64,000 nucleotides of DNA from Neospora caninum Liverpool (GCF_000208865.1 NC_018390.1:4048270-4112269), one strand, 5' to 3'; counted from the stretch's first letter, positions 36,783 through 49,328 are shown. Numbers and translations are program-made. Notes: a model not told the origin generated them from the letters alone.

Positions 36783-37300
36783 ATGCCGTGAAGTACCTCC
36801 AGAGCAGAAAGTGTGTCTCTGTTTCCACGCGCACCAGCATCACTCTAGCCAGAGGGGAAGACGGGCGGCTGAAGACACTCTTCGAAAGTCGCCCCCAGTG
36901 CGGCAGTGAGGGACAGATGGAGCCGACGCAGCAATCTTTGACTGCCTACCACTGCGCCGGCTCCAACACAACAGACTGCCAGAAGGTGAACCTGACTGAG
37001 ATCATGCCGACCTTCACATCGAGCTGGTGGACAAAGGACGAGCAGAACAGTAATGCACCGAAACTGGTGATTCCGGAAGACGGCTTTCCTTCCCAGGAAG
37101 AAACGATCGTATTGGGCTGCGAGCAAATAAAACCATCAAGTGCAAGGGAAACGCAAGGTGGTGAAAGCACTGCTGTTGAGCTGCCGACATGCAGCGTGAA
37201 GGTGACACTCAGTGCCCAGACCTCGGGTTCACAGGCCTCGAACGCTTCCTTCCTCGGATTGTTCCTGTTGGCTTTCATGTCCTCTATCATGGGCTCATAC
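36783..37300 (+). CDS. SRS (SAG1-related) surface antigen domain, partial
   Basis: An exon follows a TTTCTTGCAG acceptor at 36782 and stays open to the gap. It encodes one SRS domain with exactly six cysteines: RKC, PQC, YHC, TDC, LGC and PTC. The diagnostic stretch PKLVIPEDGFPSQEETIVLG matches the SRS pattern KLxIPxxGFPxxxxxxxxGC. After the last cysteine come a Thr/Ser spacer and a hydrophobic tail (FLGLFLLAFMSSIMG) typical of a GPI-anchor signal. SRS proteins are GPI-linked coats of tachyzoite, bradyzoite and sporozoite surfaces, used in attachment and host immune recognition. The stop codon falls in or beyond the 100-N gap. No signal peptide is in this exon, so an upstream exon is needed, or the copy is 5'-truncated. 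Most SRS family members have one or two such domains. Confidence 0.75.
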
Positions 37301-37400
37301 NNNNNNNNNNNNNNNNNNNNNNNNNNNNNNNNNNNNNNNNNNNNNNNNNNNNNNNNNNNNNNNNNNNNNNNNNNNNNNNNNNNNNNNNNNNNNNNNNNNN
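37301..37400. other. Assembly gap, 100 N
   Basis: Exactly 100 N. It separates the SRS fragment from the inverted UTP23 copy. Confidence 0.98.
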
Positions 37401-37936
37401 CGCTTCACCCGGCTCTGGCCGCCTCCCGAGCTCGGCAACAGGAGGAGCAACTCGGCGTCGTCTTTTCCAAGAAAACCAGAAGCGTCTCTTCTTCCGAGAA
37501 GGAAGATCGCGGATGGAAAGAAGCGGAAAGCCACGAGGCAGCTGGAGGCACGGTTTTCTGCGCGGACGCCTTTCGCTGCATCTGCCGCGTGGTCGGGCAG
37601 AAAAACCCGTCCAAGTTGTGTGTAGCTACACAGGACCGCCAGCTGCGGGAGAAGCTGAGGCAAGTGTCGACGGGGGGCGAGGAAGAAGCGGAGTGCGAAC
37701 AAAGAGAGCCGCGACAGAGGCGAGACGTCGAGAACGGTCCTGGGAAAGAAGCGAGGGAGAGACCGGGAGAGAGGGAACAGGGGAGAGAAAGACGGGGAAG
37801 AAAGGGGACAGGATCCGTTGCCGAGTGTGAGTTCGACACAGCCCTTCCGGTTTCGTTTTGGGTCTCGTTTTGGCAAGCGCCGCTTCGAGGGCATATATGG
37901 CAGGAAGAGGCGTGTGTCGCTCTCTTTTCGCTTCAG
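37401..37936 (+). pseudogene. Inverted partial copy of UTP23 (exon 4 part plus intron 4)
   Basis: These 536 bases are the reverse complement of 33108-33643. I found one difference (37425 C, where the original strand has T, changing Phe to Ser). The copy starts at the gap inside exon 4 and runs through the GC-donor site and the whole last intron. It stops exactly after the intron's terminal AG; the next base starts a C run instead of exon 5. It cannot make a UTP23 protein. Either a recent inverted duplication or an assembly artefact beside the gap. Confidence 0.9.
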
Positions 37937-38502
37937 CCCCCCCCAGGCGAAGACTCCCCCCGAACAGACTCAGACACATCTATCTCCGCAAAAGATGCAC
38001 ACCCAAGGAAATCGGCAAACGCCCAGGCCTCTTTAAGGATGTGCTTATACATGCACACATTCGTCTATATGTACATATGTGCATATGTATATAAAACATT
38101 TCCTGCTCTTCTGTGAGGAAGAACTTGCCTCACGTCCTGAAACACCTCCCTCTACCGTTGTGGATGCGCATTTGTACACATATGCCTACATACATACAAT
38201 CATATATATATATATATATATAGGTGCGCGTGTAGCTGTGCTGATAGTGCGTATATATACATATCTAATTAACTCTATCTAGCTAAAAGCGTCTTGCTGG
38301 TAAGAGACGCTGAGAGAATACACAGCGTTTTGGTTGCTTCTGAAGATCGCGAGACTGTTTGTTCAAGAGCCTCCCAGACCGCCCCAGTGGCTCTGTTTTC
38401 GGTCTCTTAAAACCCAGGGAAAAAAAAGAACGTTGAGGGAATCGATGCACCGTGCGAAGTAAACGCATTGAAGGCATCTTGCCCCCGTTTTTAGCCCTTC
38501 TG
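37937..38502. other. Non-coding stretch after the UTP23 copy
   Basis: Contains a C run (37937-37944), scattered TA/CATA microsatellite near 38200-38270, and the 3' flank of the SART3-like gene. No exon seen. Confidence 0.5.
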
Positions 38503-41500
38503 CTAAAGGCCTCCAGAGAGAAACAACTGCCGAAAGTACGCATTTGTCTTCGTCTTGTCCCCCTCTGTCTTCCCGCCCGTCTCTTCCTTCACGGGTTCTT
38601 TCTCTTCCTTCATCGGTTCTTTCTCCTCTTTCATCGGTTCCTTCTCTTCGTGCATCTCCGCTTCCTTTCCTTCGTTCTCTTTCTCTCTGTCCTCGCCGCC
38701 TCGCCCCGCCGAGCAAGAAAGAGAAGAGGAGGCCGCCTGCTTTTCGCGCTCCTCTAGGCCTCTGCGCCCAGTGTCTCCGAGAGCTAGGCGGGGTTTCTGG
38801 TGGCCCCGGCGCGAGTCGAAACCCAAACCCGGTCGCTGTCTCTCGCCGAGAGGTTGGGACCGCCCGGCGCCGCGAGGCCGCGCAGGATTCTTCGGCGTGG
38901 TGATGCTGCGCGTCGACCTGGAGACTGTCATGGGCCGCCCGTCTAAAGAGCAGAGAGACACAAAAGGGGAATCCGCGAAAATGCCGATGCGAGACGCGCA
39001 CCCGTCGAGAAGCCCCTTCTCGCTGATTCTTTGAAAAACACGAAGGAACCAAAAACACACTCTCCAAAAGCTGAAACCCTCGCCCCCGTTCCACACACGC
39101 GTGAAAGTAAAACTATGCATTTATACTGCATCTAATCTCCTACATGTGCGCAAACGTATGAATGTGTCTTTCTATGTCGAAAAAGCTGCCGCACTTGAAG
39201 CACCGACGAAGTCCACTGCAGTGTGGAACTTGAGCAGTTCCTCGTCGCTTCACGTGCGGAAAAGGCAACCATTACACTAGCGGAGCGAAGAACGGTACAC
39301 CGGGCCAAACGTGCCTGGAGTTTTTGAAGAGAAGACACAACGGAGAAAACGAAACGCCCTTCCCTCTTGCCATCCGTGCACGGTCCTCCAAGTCACGGAG
39401 CACCTCTTGATTTTCCCTTTTCATTTCTCTTTTCCCTACTGAGAGTCGAGTCGTTCGCGAGCATGGCGGCCATGGCGTCGCCCTCGCTGTCGAATTTGAG
39501 AAAGGCGAAGCCCCGGGACTTGCCGTTCACATCCCTGGAAAAAAAAAGACGGAAAAAAGGCAAACCGCGAATCAACCACCGCACGAGGCTCCCTGCGTCT
39601 TCCCCCGAGCCTCTTTTTCGTTGAAAAAGCACGCGCAGTGAAAGAATTCCTCTCCATTCTCCGAGTTTCCGGTCCCTCCGGACCGCGCAGTCGCGCGCGC
39701 TTCTCCCGCCCCGGTCTTCTGTCTTTTTGCCGCAGTCTTTCTCCCCTCTCTGTTCTCGCTTGCTCGTCTTCGCCGGCTTCTGCCGTCTCCCGCGCGCGGT
39801 CGGCAGAGAAGACAGACAGGGAAAACGCGACGCTCCCCGGCGGAGACAGAACGAAGCTGGCGGCGGGAGGACCTCTCGAAATGGATACACGCCTTTGCAT
39901 CTCCACTCGTCCGAAGACCGTACTCGTTTTTAACGGCAAGACATGCACCTAAACTGCGCGTTGACACTCTTTCGCGAAAACGTCTCGTGCGTCCTCCGAC
40001 ACACACACACATACATCCGCGAAGGTGTCTCCTCTCTCTGAAAAAGCCGCGCGCATGCAGTCGGCCAGGAAGAGCCCCAGTGACCACGGCCAGATATCCT
40101 GAGGTGCGCACGAACGAGGCATAAAACGCGTTTTCTTCAGTTTGGTCCTGCATTTAAAAATACAACTGAAGAGCGTCTGAGAGGTGCGTATCTCGCGCGT
40201 CTCCTCACCTACACACAACCGTCTGGGAGGGTGTGACGTTACATAGAGTGGCAAAGTGATTGGCCAGATCCTCTTCGACGACGGAGAAGGCGAGGTTCTT
40301 CACGAAGATCGTTGTTGCGTCGACCGGCGCCTCCTTCCTCACTTCTTGCTCGCGCTTCACTGTTTCCTGATGGGAAAGAGACCCAGGAAAAAGAGAGACA
40401 CACGGCTTCTGGGCGCCTACCGCCGACATATCTCGGCCCCGTGGCATCTCTCTCGCTACACCTCGGTTTCGACAACCGCGTTTTTTGTCCTGTGCGTTGT
40501 TCCTCTGTCGCTCTCTCTATCGCTTCACGGTTCGCGACGCTGGAGAAATCGAAGCATGCAAACGCACAAACTCCGCTACGCGCCTAGAGAGGCAGATTAC
40601 ACTGCAACGCAGATGCAGCGCTCGATCTGCACAGAGACACACGCGTGCCGCCTCACTTTGTTTGGAGGCGCGAGAATCCACCGATGTTTCTTCATCGGAA
40701 TGGACGGAGCCAGGCGGAACGGCTCGCCGCCGAGCAGAAACTTCTCCGGGGTCTCCTCGCCCTTGGCATCTCGCCGCTGGTGCAGGAAGAAATGCAATGC
40801 CTCCACCGCCGCCTCTTGAGAAGGGAAGTCAATGTACCCGTACCTGCAAAAATTAACGGAACAGACTCTGCGACGAAAGTGGACAGGCTCTAAAAAACAG
40901 AAAAAGCGCAAAAGACGGGCGCGGCCACGTCACCTCTCGACGGGACACCGCACACAACCCCTCCATTTATCCATCTGCAGGCGCCAACACATGTACATGC
41001 ACATGTATATATTCTCTCATATATATGTATATATGTATATACCTATATATAAATGTACTCAGTAGATACGCATACATCAGTGAATACAGCAATGCATGCC
41101 ATGCATCAACCTGCACACCAACATTAATGTGTGCATATATGGAATGGTGTGTTCTGTCGAGAGGTCAGCACTGCCTGCCTACGCCAAGAGACAAGAATCG
41201 AACTTTGGCAGCGACGCGAAGCCGTTCAGTATCCCCGACCACCGTCAGAGACGTACGCAAACCCCTAGAAAGCTCCACCTCGCTGCATGCGCGCAAAAAT
41301 GCAGATGCGAGACTCTGTGCAGATAACCACCGTTCACTGAGAGAGCTCCGGCGACGAAGGCATTCTTGCGCACCCTTTGTGTTTTCCAGTGCCCGTTTCG
41401 TCTCTTTTCTCGCCCTGCGCCGGGGCGCCTGCGCGAATGAGACGCACGCCGCCGATGTTCGCGAAGCCGAGATTGCCCAGTTCGCGGCGCACGTCTTCCT

Positions 41501-44500
41501 CGCCGAGGTGCTCCGCGACTTGCGAGATGAAAAGCGTCTTCTCTTCGTAGACGCTCCGCGTCGGCTGAGAGACCAAAACCTTCATCGGCCGCTCGTGGAT
41601 CTTCACGCCGTGCATGCACGCAGCCGCCGCCGCAGCAGCACTCGGGCTATCAAAGTCTGCATAGGCAAACCCCTTGGACCGTCGCCGGAAATCGAGGACA
41701 AGGCGAACCTGGAAATCCGCAAAAACACACGCCCCACGAAAGTTAACCTTTTCCTTTCGTACTCCGAGCATGCACTACCACATCAAAAAACTGAAGCTTG
41801 ACTGTTTCACAACGCAAAATGGGATTCCCGGGTTTCCACGCACTCCCCGTGACACTGCCATAGATTCATCTGCCTACATGCATGTGTGCACAAATGAATA
41901 CACCTATGTAGATGTAAATCTACATGTATATAGATATGCATTGTGATGATCTCTCGAGTGAGATACGTACGCCTGTGAATCCTGGACAGGCCTGGAAGTG
42001 GAGGAGGAGGTCGTGTTCCGTGACGGATTCGTCGAGGTTCGAAATCCACACCGTCTGTTTTTCCTCGACTTTCCCCATGCACGCAGCGATGCGCAGCGCC
42101 TCGTCCTCGGCCGCCTGCGGCAGGTTCTCGTCCAGCGCCACGTCCTGCTGCGTCTGCTCAGCCGCACTGGACACACAAGCGGAGCGAGAGCCGACAAGCA
42201 AACGCACGCTTCACGCAGAAAGACCAAAAGACGAAAGAAAAGAAAGAGAAGAAAGAAAAGAGAGGAATCGGTGAGGCGTTTTTGAAGTCGGCAGAAAGAC
42301 GTCACACACTGAGAAGAATAGTTGGCAGGTTGAACGTACCGGAGTTGGTGGATGTGTTTCCCTCGTCGAGGCACAACGCTATCGTGTTCGCGTGCGTCCT
42401 TCGTGTCGCGTTCGTCCTTCTCTCCTTCACCGGTCTCCTCTCGGCCTTGCCCTCCGCTTTGTCCTTCGCTTTCCCTTGTCTCCTCGCCTGTCCCCCCGCA
42501 GAGTGTCGGGCTTCCCGAGTCGTCTTCCCGTTTTCTGCGTCGCTTGTCGTGCCCGCGCTCGTCTGCTTCGCCTCTAGATTCTTTCTCCTCCTCGCCACGC
42601 TTCCGATCGCGCCGAGGCTCCTCTCTCTCGCCCTCCTCTCGCTGCGCGCTCGGCGCCGCTCGCCGGCTCTGTCTCCGCGGGGTGAACGGCGGCGGGGGCA
42701 TAGCTGCACTCGCATTGGGCGAGGCGAACGCGTCAAGACTTCCGACCTTCTCTGTCTTGCCCGCCTCGCCCTTTTCGCGCTTCTCCACAGCCTCGTCCTC
42801 ACCCGACGTGCGGCGACTGCCGTGCGACTCCACAAAGCCCGACAGACTCACGCCAGGTTCGCGAGAAACACTCGCGTGGTGAGGAGACAAAGAAGAAGGA
42901 CCGGGAGCAGTGGGCGTTGTCCCCGCCCCGCTGGAGGGGTCGGGGCCTCCGTGGCGACTTTTGTCTCCGCGAGTTCGCGCCGCGCCGCGCTCGCCAGAGA
43001 GCGAGGTGGGGACAGCCGCGAAGCCGAGAGAAGGCGAAGAGGGGAGCATGCGCGGCGAAGACTTGGGCGAAGACGGCGGGACGGGAGGCGCGAGAGAAGG
43101 ATCCGCCGACTCGTGGCCGTCCCATGTCGCTCGCGTCGCCCTCTCGATTTCGTCCGGCGAGAGAAAGAGCGTCGAACCCGAGCTAGCCAGCTGCGCGCGC
43201 TCGCCCCCCAGGCCTTTGTCCCTCTCGGCGCCTCCAAAGAGCGGCAAAAACGCGCCCGAGTTCCGCCGCGACACTGACGGCGAGGGCGAGCGCGAGGAGC
43301 GCGAGAGCGAAGGCGACAGCGGCGTCCGAGGCGACGCCGACCGGGAGAAGGACGACGGCGAAGAGGCGTAGCGCGCGGCGCCCGCGAGGGCTGCGGGAGG
43401 GCACTGCGCCTCAGCCCCCGCGCCTTGGAGACTGCTTGCGCCGACGCGCCCAGAGAAAAAGGAAGAAAGGTGACTCTCGGCCCCGCCAAAGTGCAGCGAC
43501 GCCGAGAGCGAAGTCGGCGGCAGCGCGAGGCCTTTCTCTGACGTCGCCGCGGGCTCCAACGCCGGAGACAAGGCTCCTCCGTCCCCGGCAGTCCCTGCGC
43601 CGGCGCCCGAACTCGCAGCGCGTGGCGTCGCCTCTCGCCCTTCTTCCCCCGGCGGCGCGGCCGCGCCCGCGGGCAGTAGACCAGCCGTGAGCATGCCGGA
43701 CTCGGTCCCCCCGGCGCATGCGGATCCGGAACTCGAGCGGCCTCGCAGCTTCTTCTTCTTCGCGCCGGCTTCTGCGAGCGCGCGCGCAACCTGCTGGCCG
43801 GAAACCCCCGCGCGGTCGGCGCCGTTGGCGAGTTGCTGCGCACCGAGGCCCGACACCGATCCGACCGCGGGGGTGAGGAGCAACGGCGGGAGAGTCGGAC
43901 CTGAGTTGTTTGCGGCCGCGCGCGAGTCTCCGGCGCCGGCGAGTTTCCGGGCGCCGGCGGTCGGCGAGGCGGCGACAGGCGCTGGGAACGGATGCGCCGA
44001 CGAGGCCCGGGAGCCTGGAGACAGCATCGAGAGGAGGGGCGACGCGCCTGCCGCGGCAGTGGAGAAGAGACAGTGCTCGGGGCCGGTCGGCGAGGCCGCG
44101 AGCGAAGGAAAGAAGCAAGACTGCGTCGCGTGGTTGGCGGGGCCAGACCCGCTGGAAAGGACCGAGCCAGGCGTCGCCCCTTTGAGAGACGAAGGATGGA
44201 GCAGTGAGAGAGACGAGAGAAGCTCGGGAGAATTCCCAGACGAGGGCACTCCGACTGCCACCGCCACGCTGTCGGTGGAGCAGTCCGACGACGTTTCCCA
44301 GTCCGTCTCGCCCTGAAGCCGCTGCCTCTTCTTCCGCAACCGCAGAATCGAGGAGAGACAGACTGCAGCCTGCAAACAACAGGTCAAAGAAGAAGAAGAA
44401 GCGACTGAGAACGCGACTCGCAGGCCGAACTTGTGCCTGCCGGGTTCTCGCCTTCGAGAAAGATGTGTGAGCTCCAAGATTCGAATTAAAGAAACTCTGA

Positions 44501-47500
44501 AAAAGGATATCGACATTCCTAGACCGATGGTACACTTCGCTTATCCCCCTCCCCCCCCCCCCCCCCCTTTAGCCAGGGGGGAGAAAACAGCCTGTCTCCG
44601 TGTGTGTCTTTTATCCTGCGAGCGTCGACCCCCCTCGGACAATTTCTCGCGGGGTTTCGCGCGTCTCACCCTCTCTTTTTCCGCGTCTTCGTCTGCCGGG
44701 ACCAGTCCAGGACTCGCGAGGCTTCGTTCGCCGTCTTCGCCGCTCTCCCTCGCGGGCTGTCGGCGGTCTCTCTGCTCAGACATGTCCGCGCCCGAGCGGA
44801 AAAAAGAATCTCGACTGGCGACGGTGGGCGAGGAGGCGCTGCCTTCTCCTTCGCGCGGCTTGTCCTTGCCCCGCGGCGAAGAGATGCCCGAGGCGTGGGC
44901 TGACGAGAGCGAAGACGATGAGCGCGGCGACGAACACGTGAGCGAAGCCGCAGGCGAAAACGAGACGAGCGACGCAACCTCCTTCCAGCGAAGTTCCAGC
45001 TCTTCCCGCTGAACACACGGCGACACACACACGCATGCGCAAGGGGTGAAAGGCGCGTCCGCTCTGTCCTAAAGTACGTGGTGGTTTGAGTCAGCGCGAT
45101 CGCCCGAGGCGCAACCCGCAGCACGTCCTGAACACCGGTTCCCCCCCATGAAACGTTGGAGACTCCCAGAAACAGGAGAACCGATTTGACAGCGAGAACG
45201 ACGTCTGCAGTCGTCCTCAGCCGCTGCTCCTCGGCCTAGTCCCCCACCACAGCCTCGTGATCTCGAGCGAAATTGCCTCCGCGTTTTCGCGGTTCCTCCT
45301 TCTCACCGCCGCGGCGACTTCTGCTTCGTCACCCGCCAGCGCAGCCTGCGCCGCGAGCATCCACCTGGCGACGAACTGCTGAACGTCTTCGCCTCTCTCT
45401 CTCTCGGGGCCTTCGCTCGCGCCCTTCTTCTCTCCGTGCAGCGCGAGGACGAGCTCGGCGAGGAGCGCACCGGCGGCCAGCCACGCGCGCGGCTCCGACG
45501 GACACGCCTGCAGTCTCCCGACGAGACTGAGCGCGGTCTGGACCGCGCTCGTCGCCTCGAGACCGACCCGAGCCTCCCGGCAGACGTGCAGGAGCTCGGC
45601 CTCGCCCTTGGCGTGAGCAACGAGAGCCGCCGGAAGCAGCTGAGAGCTCCCCGCCGAGCCGGGCGGCGCCGGCGACGCACTCGCAGGCTCTGCGTCCACA
45701 GAGAGAGAAGCAACACTCGGTGAGGCTGAAGACGCAGGGGCGGCGGCGCGCGTCTCCGCCAGAGTTACTGCGAGGCAGAACGCATCTCGCGCGCGGTGAA
45801 CGAGGGCTCGGAGCGACTCCCTCGTAGACGCGGCGGCGCCTTCCGCGGAGCGCCGCTGGGCTTCCCCGTCGTCAGCAGCGAGGCGCGCCGTCACCCGCCT
45901 CGCGACAGCCACCAACCCCTTCGCAAAGGCCAGCTGCATTTCCACGGCGGCGCCATCCGCGGGGGAAAAGGAAGGTTTTGGAGAGCGAGGCGTGGCGAGC
46001 AGAGCAGGCGGGAGGTTGAGAGCCTTCACACATGCAGTGTCGCGAATCGTCTGAAGCTGGTCAGCGTTCGCAACGAATTCCGCCTGGAGAAACAAGACAC
46101 GCAGACACCCTCGCCAGATGAGAGACGCTCCCACTCGCTCTCGCGAGAAGAAGAGGGCGCTTCGGCGAGCCCCGCGACGAGAAGTCGGGGGGACCCGAAC
46201 CGGCGCACTGGAGATGCCACAGACAACAAGACGAAGCATATCGCTGGAGAGACACGCACAACCACACCGAGGGAGAGATGGAAATAAGGCTTCATACAGA
46301 GAGAGATTTGGGGTGGGGGTGGGGAAGAATCCCGCGGAACACCGAACGGCCGCCACCAAGTGTCGCCTCCTGTTGAGCCCGGTCGTGGGTCGGTCGCAGG
46401 CGTTGCGTTTCCCTTCGAGACGTGTGCAGGCACGACGCATCTGTCGGTTCGGACCGAACGGCTTACCGAGCACTGGATGTACCGAGTCCAGAGCGAGCGG
46501 TCGCGCGGGAAGTGGCGAATGCCTCTTTGGAGCAGAACCAGTTCCTTCTCGAGCAGCCAGCGGGAACAGACCACTCGTTCTCGACCCTCGTTCGGTTCTT
46601 CGTGCTCCTCGTCTGGGAGGAGACACCAGCCCTCGGCGAGCGCCCACTTCTTCTCCGCGCCTCGCCTGCTTCGCGGCTTCCTCTCGGATTTCGTGTCCTC
46701 TCCGTCTTTGTCCGTCTGCGCGCGAGCGGCGAACTCGAGGGAAAGCGAGTAAAACGCGTCCGCCGAGTCCTTCCACAGCTGCAGGTGGACCGAGCCGAGC
46801 TCCTCGAGCGCACGCAGCGTCGTCGCGTAGAACCGCCGCGGGTCTCCGGAGCGCCTCTCAGAGGCCAAGTACGCTCGCCACACGCGAGCTGTGCACTGCG
46901 CAGACGGAGCGGAAACGCGCACGAGAAGTGAGGACTTCCACGAGACGAAGTCACACGAGGCGAAACGCGAGGGAAACAGAGAGAGATGCGAAAGACGGCG
47001 GGGAAGAAACAGGACGGCTGCACCAGGGGAAGGCAGAGCGCGCAGAAAACACCACGCAGAAGTCTCGAGGCAGACGAAAGAGAAATCTCCAGAGCACCAG
47101 ACGGCAGGCAGGAGAGATCAACGCGACAGCGAAGACGACGAACGTCGCGTGCACGTGCGGCCGTTGCAGAGAAGGCCAGCAGCGCGAAGGTCCCCGGCTT
47201 CGATTTCGACACCTTTCAGCTTCGATTTCGACACCTTTCAGCTTCGATTTCGACACCTTTCAGCTTTGAAATTGACATCTTTCTCCCTCCAGAATGGGAG
47301 AAAGCGGCAACTCTCTGAACAAACCCCAACGGTCTCTATCTTCGGCGCGCGTGCCGTCGCGGAACTCACCGAGATTTGCTTGTTCGCCTGGTCGTCGTCG
47401 AAGGCGCTTTGTACCTCAATCTCGAAATCCTTTCGCTCGCGCTGCCACACCGACAAGCCGACTGCATGCGCCGCCTCCGCCGCCCCCAGCCACTCGCGGC

Positions 47501-49328
47501 GACTGCGCGCCTCCTCGCCTTCCGCCTCGCCGAGGGGCCGCGGGAAAACCTCAGAATCCCACAGACTGCATGCGCAGCAAAGGAAGCCCGTGGGCACAGA
47601 AAGAAGAGACACCGTAAGCTCAAAAGAGGACGGACAGCTTACCGGCAAGGAACGGAGACACCATAGGCAAGGAAAGGAGACACTGCAGACAAGGGACGGA
47701 CAGATTACCGGCAAGGAACGGAGACACCATAGGCAAGGAAAGGAGACACTGCAGACAAGGGACGGACAGATTACCGGCAAGGAACGGAGAGGACTGGGAG
47801 AAAAGAGAAACAGGGAGAACAGAGGGACACAGAAGTGGAGAGAGCGGAAAAGTGAGTGAAAGAGATTAGGGCAGGGAAGACGAGGGGAGATAAAAACTGC
47901 ATAGACGAGACGAAATGGGACTGCCGATGCTTGAAGGCAACAAACACGAAGAGCACTAGCAGACAGACGTCAAAGTTGCAGGAAAAGGAGAAGACCGCCT
48001 CCCCCTCCTCTTTTTCGCTTCGCCTTCTCTTTCTCTTCCCCCTATCCCTGCGCCTCTCTCGTCTCTTCCTCTGTGTCTCTCTCAATCGCGTCTTCTTCCC
48101 TTTTGGCCTTTCTTGTGGGTGTTCATTTGCTGTACCGGTATTCGTCGAGGAGGTCTCCGAGCCCGGCCAGCGGGAGTTGCAGCTGCCTGCAGAACAGGCG
48201 GTGGATTCTTTGCATTTGCTTGGCGATTTCTTTGTCCAGTTCGCGCGCGTCCTCTCGCGCGCCGTCCTTTCCCGCGCGCTCCGCCTTCTCGCGCGTCTTG
48301 CTCTGTGCGTCCAGCTGTTCTCTGCGCCTGCGCAGCTGGTCGAGAACGGCGCCCTCAAAGTGGCGGAACGCCGCCCAGAGAACGGGGCCCTCGAGCGCGT
48401 GCAAGGCAAAGTCGTCTAGCGCCTCTTCAAACATGTCGCGGATCTTCCGCGTCGACGCCCCCGACGGCGAAGAGGACGAGCCGGAGACCGCGCCGGGGAA
48501 GGCGCCGGGAAGAGACGCGAAGACTGCAGCCTCCTCGAAGCGCAAGTGGCTCAGCGCGAGCGAGACAGACGGCAAGACGAACCGCGACAAACGGTAGAGG
48601 CGCTCGATGTGCCGGTGTTGCTCGCGAGGAAGCGGCTGGTGCGAAGGAAAGGCCGCGGAACACGAAGACTCAAAGGAAGAACTGGAGAGCAGACGCGCGA
48701 CGCGCTTCTCCTCCTCTAGCCACGAAAGAAGAAACTCCTCGCCCACTGGGCAGTAGACGCAGCACAGGCGCGCCGTGCGATTCAGCTGAAAAAACACAGA
48801 AGTACAAAGACATGCACATATGCATGTACTGAGGTGTATGTACAGTCGAGAGGTGTCCGCTTTGCTTTCTGCGTGCTTGCTCACTGCAGCGGTGTCTGTA
48901 GAGATGCAAAACGAGGCAGCCTGGACACTCTGCACGCATGCGCACACACCTAAGTGTATCTGTTTGCATGCCTCCTTGGAGAAAGTCGGTTGCCTCACCT
49001 TTTCGTATTCGCCGAGGTGTCTGTACAGCTCGGTGAGCCGCTGGAAGGTCAGCGCGCCGTCTGCGCCCCGCCAAGGATTTTGTTTCACTTCCGCGGAGAG
49101 GTTTTTGGCTTCCGCAAGCATAAGGCGTTCCTGCGCCTCTTCGTCATCTTGTTCTTCACTATCTTCTTCCATTTCTTCTTCTCTCTCTTCGCTCTGCTCT
49201 TCTCGGCTTTGCATGCCTTCCTCGCTCCCCATTCCTTCTTCCGTCCCCGAGCCCTCTTCTCCGGAAGAAGAAACCGTCTTTCTTCGCGCCTCACTCTCGC
49301 CCCCTGACCGCTCGCCTGTCTTCTCCAT
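38503..49328 (-). CDS. SART3: SART3/Prp24-like U4/U6 snRNP recycling factor
   Basis: Thirteen exons: 48999-49328, 48136-48785, 47370-47565, 46467-46895, 45307-46083, 44670-45008, 42340-44369, 41971-42166, 41374-41708, 40657-40843, 40209-40366, 39440-39534 and 38503-38942. All phases agree; 2053 residues (human SART3 is 963). The acidic N-terminus leads into HAT repeats (about 90-790), including FEEALDDFALHALEGPVLWA, HRLFCRQLQLPLAGL, LWDSEVFPRP and LLQRGIRHFPRDRSLWTRYI. A disordered Ser/Pro/Ala/Arg region fills about 800-1600. Three RRMs follow: TVWISNLDESVTEHDLLLHF with SKGFAYADF; KTLFISQVAEHLG with KGYGYIDF; and TIFVKNLAFSV with SRGFAFLKF. The C-terminus TNAYFRQLFLSG matches the Lsm-interaction motif (NxxFRxxFL). 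The protein would anneal U4 and U6 snRNAs and bind the LSm ring in the nucleus. Exon 5/6 and 6/7 junctions lie in weakly conserved sequence and are the least certain. Confidence 0.92.
38588..38659 (-). repeat. 24-base coding repeat (EKEPMKEE units)
   Basis: Three tandem 24-base units near the end of the SART3-like gene encode KEEKEPMK-type repeats between RRM3 and the Lsm-interaction motif. Confidence 0.9.
47199..47264. repeat. 22-base tandem repeat, 3 exact copies
   Basis: TTCGATTTCGACACCTTTCAGC repeated three times in the third intron of the SART3-like gene; a diverged fourth half-copy follows. Confidence 0.95.
47639..47790. repeat. 66-base minisatellite, 2.3 copies
   Basis: Copies at 47639-47704 and 47705-47770 are essentially identical, with a 20-base partial third copy at 47771. 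Each unit has internal repeats of GGCAAGGAACGGAGACAC type. It lies in the second intron of the SART3-like gene. Confidence 0.95.

Noticed and set aside
36704..38116. One plus-strand frame joining the SRS exon to the UTP23 copy through the gap
   Set aside because: The continuity depends on translating N; the gap length is unknown and the two halves are unrelated.
42282..43277. Plus-strand 331-residue Arg/Ser/Leu frame and the overlapping minus frames
   Set aside because: Shadows of the SART3 exon 7 coding sequence; composition is that of the complementary strand and no domain is present.
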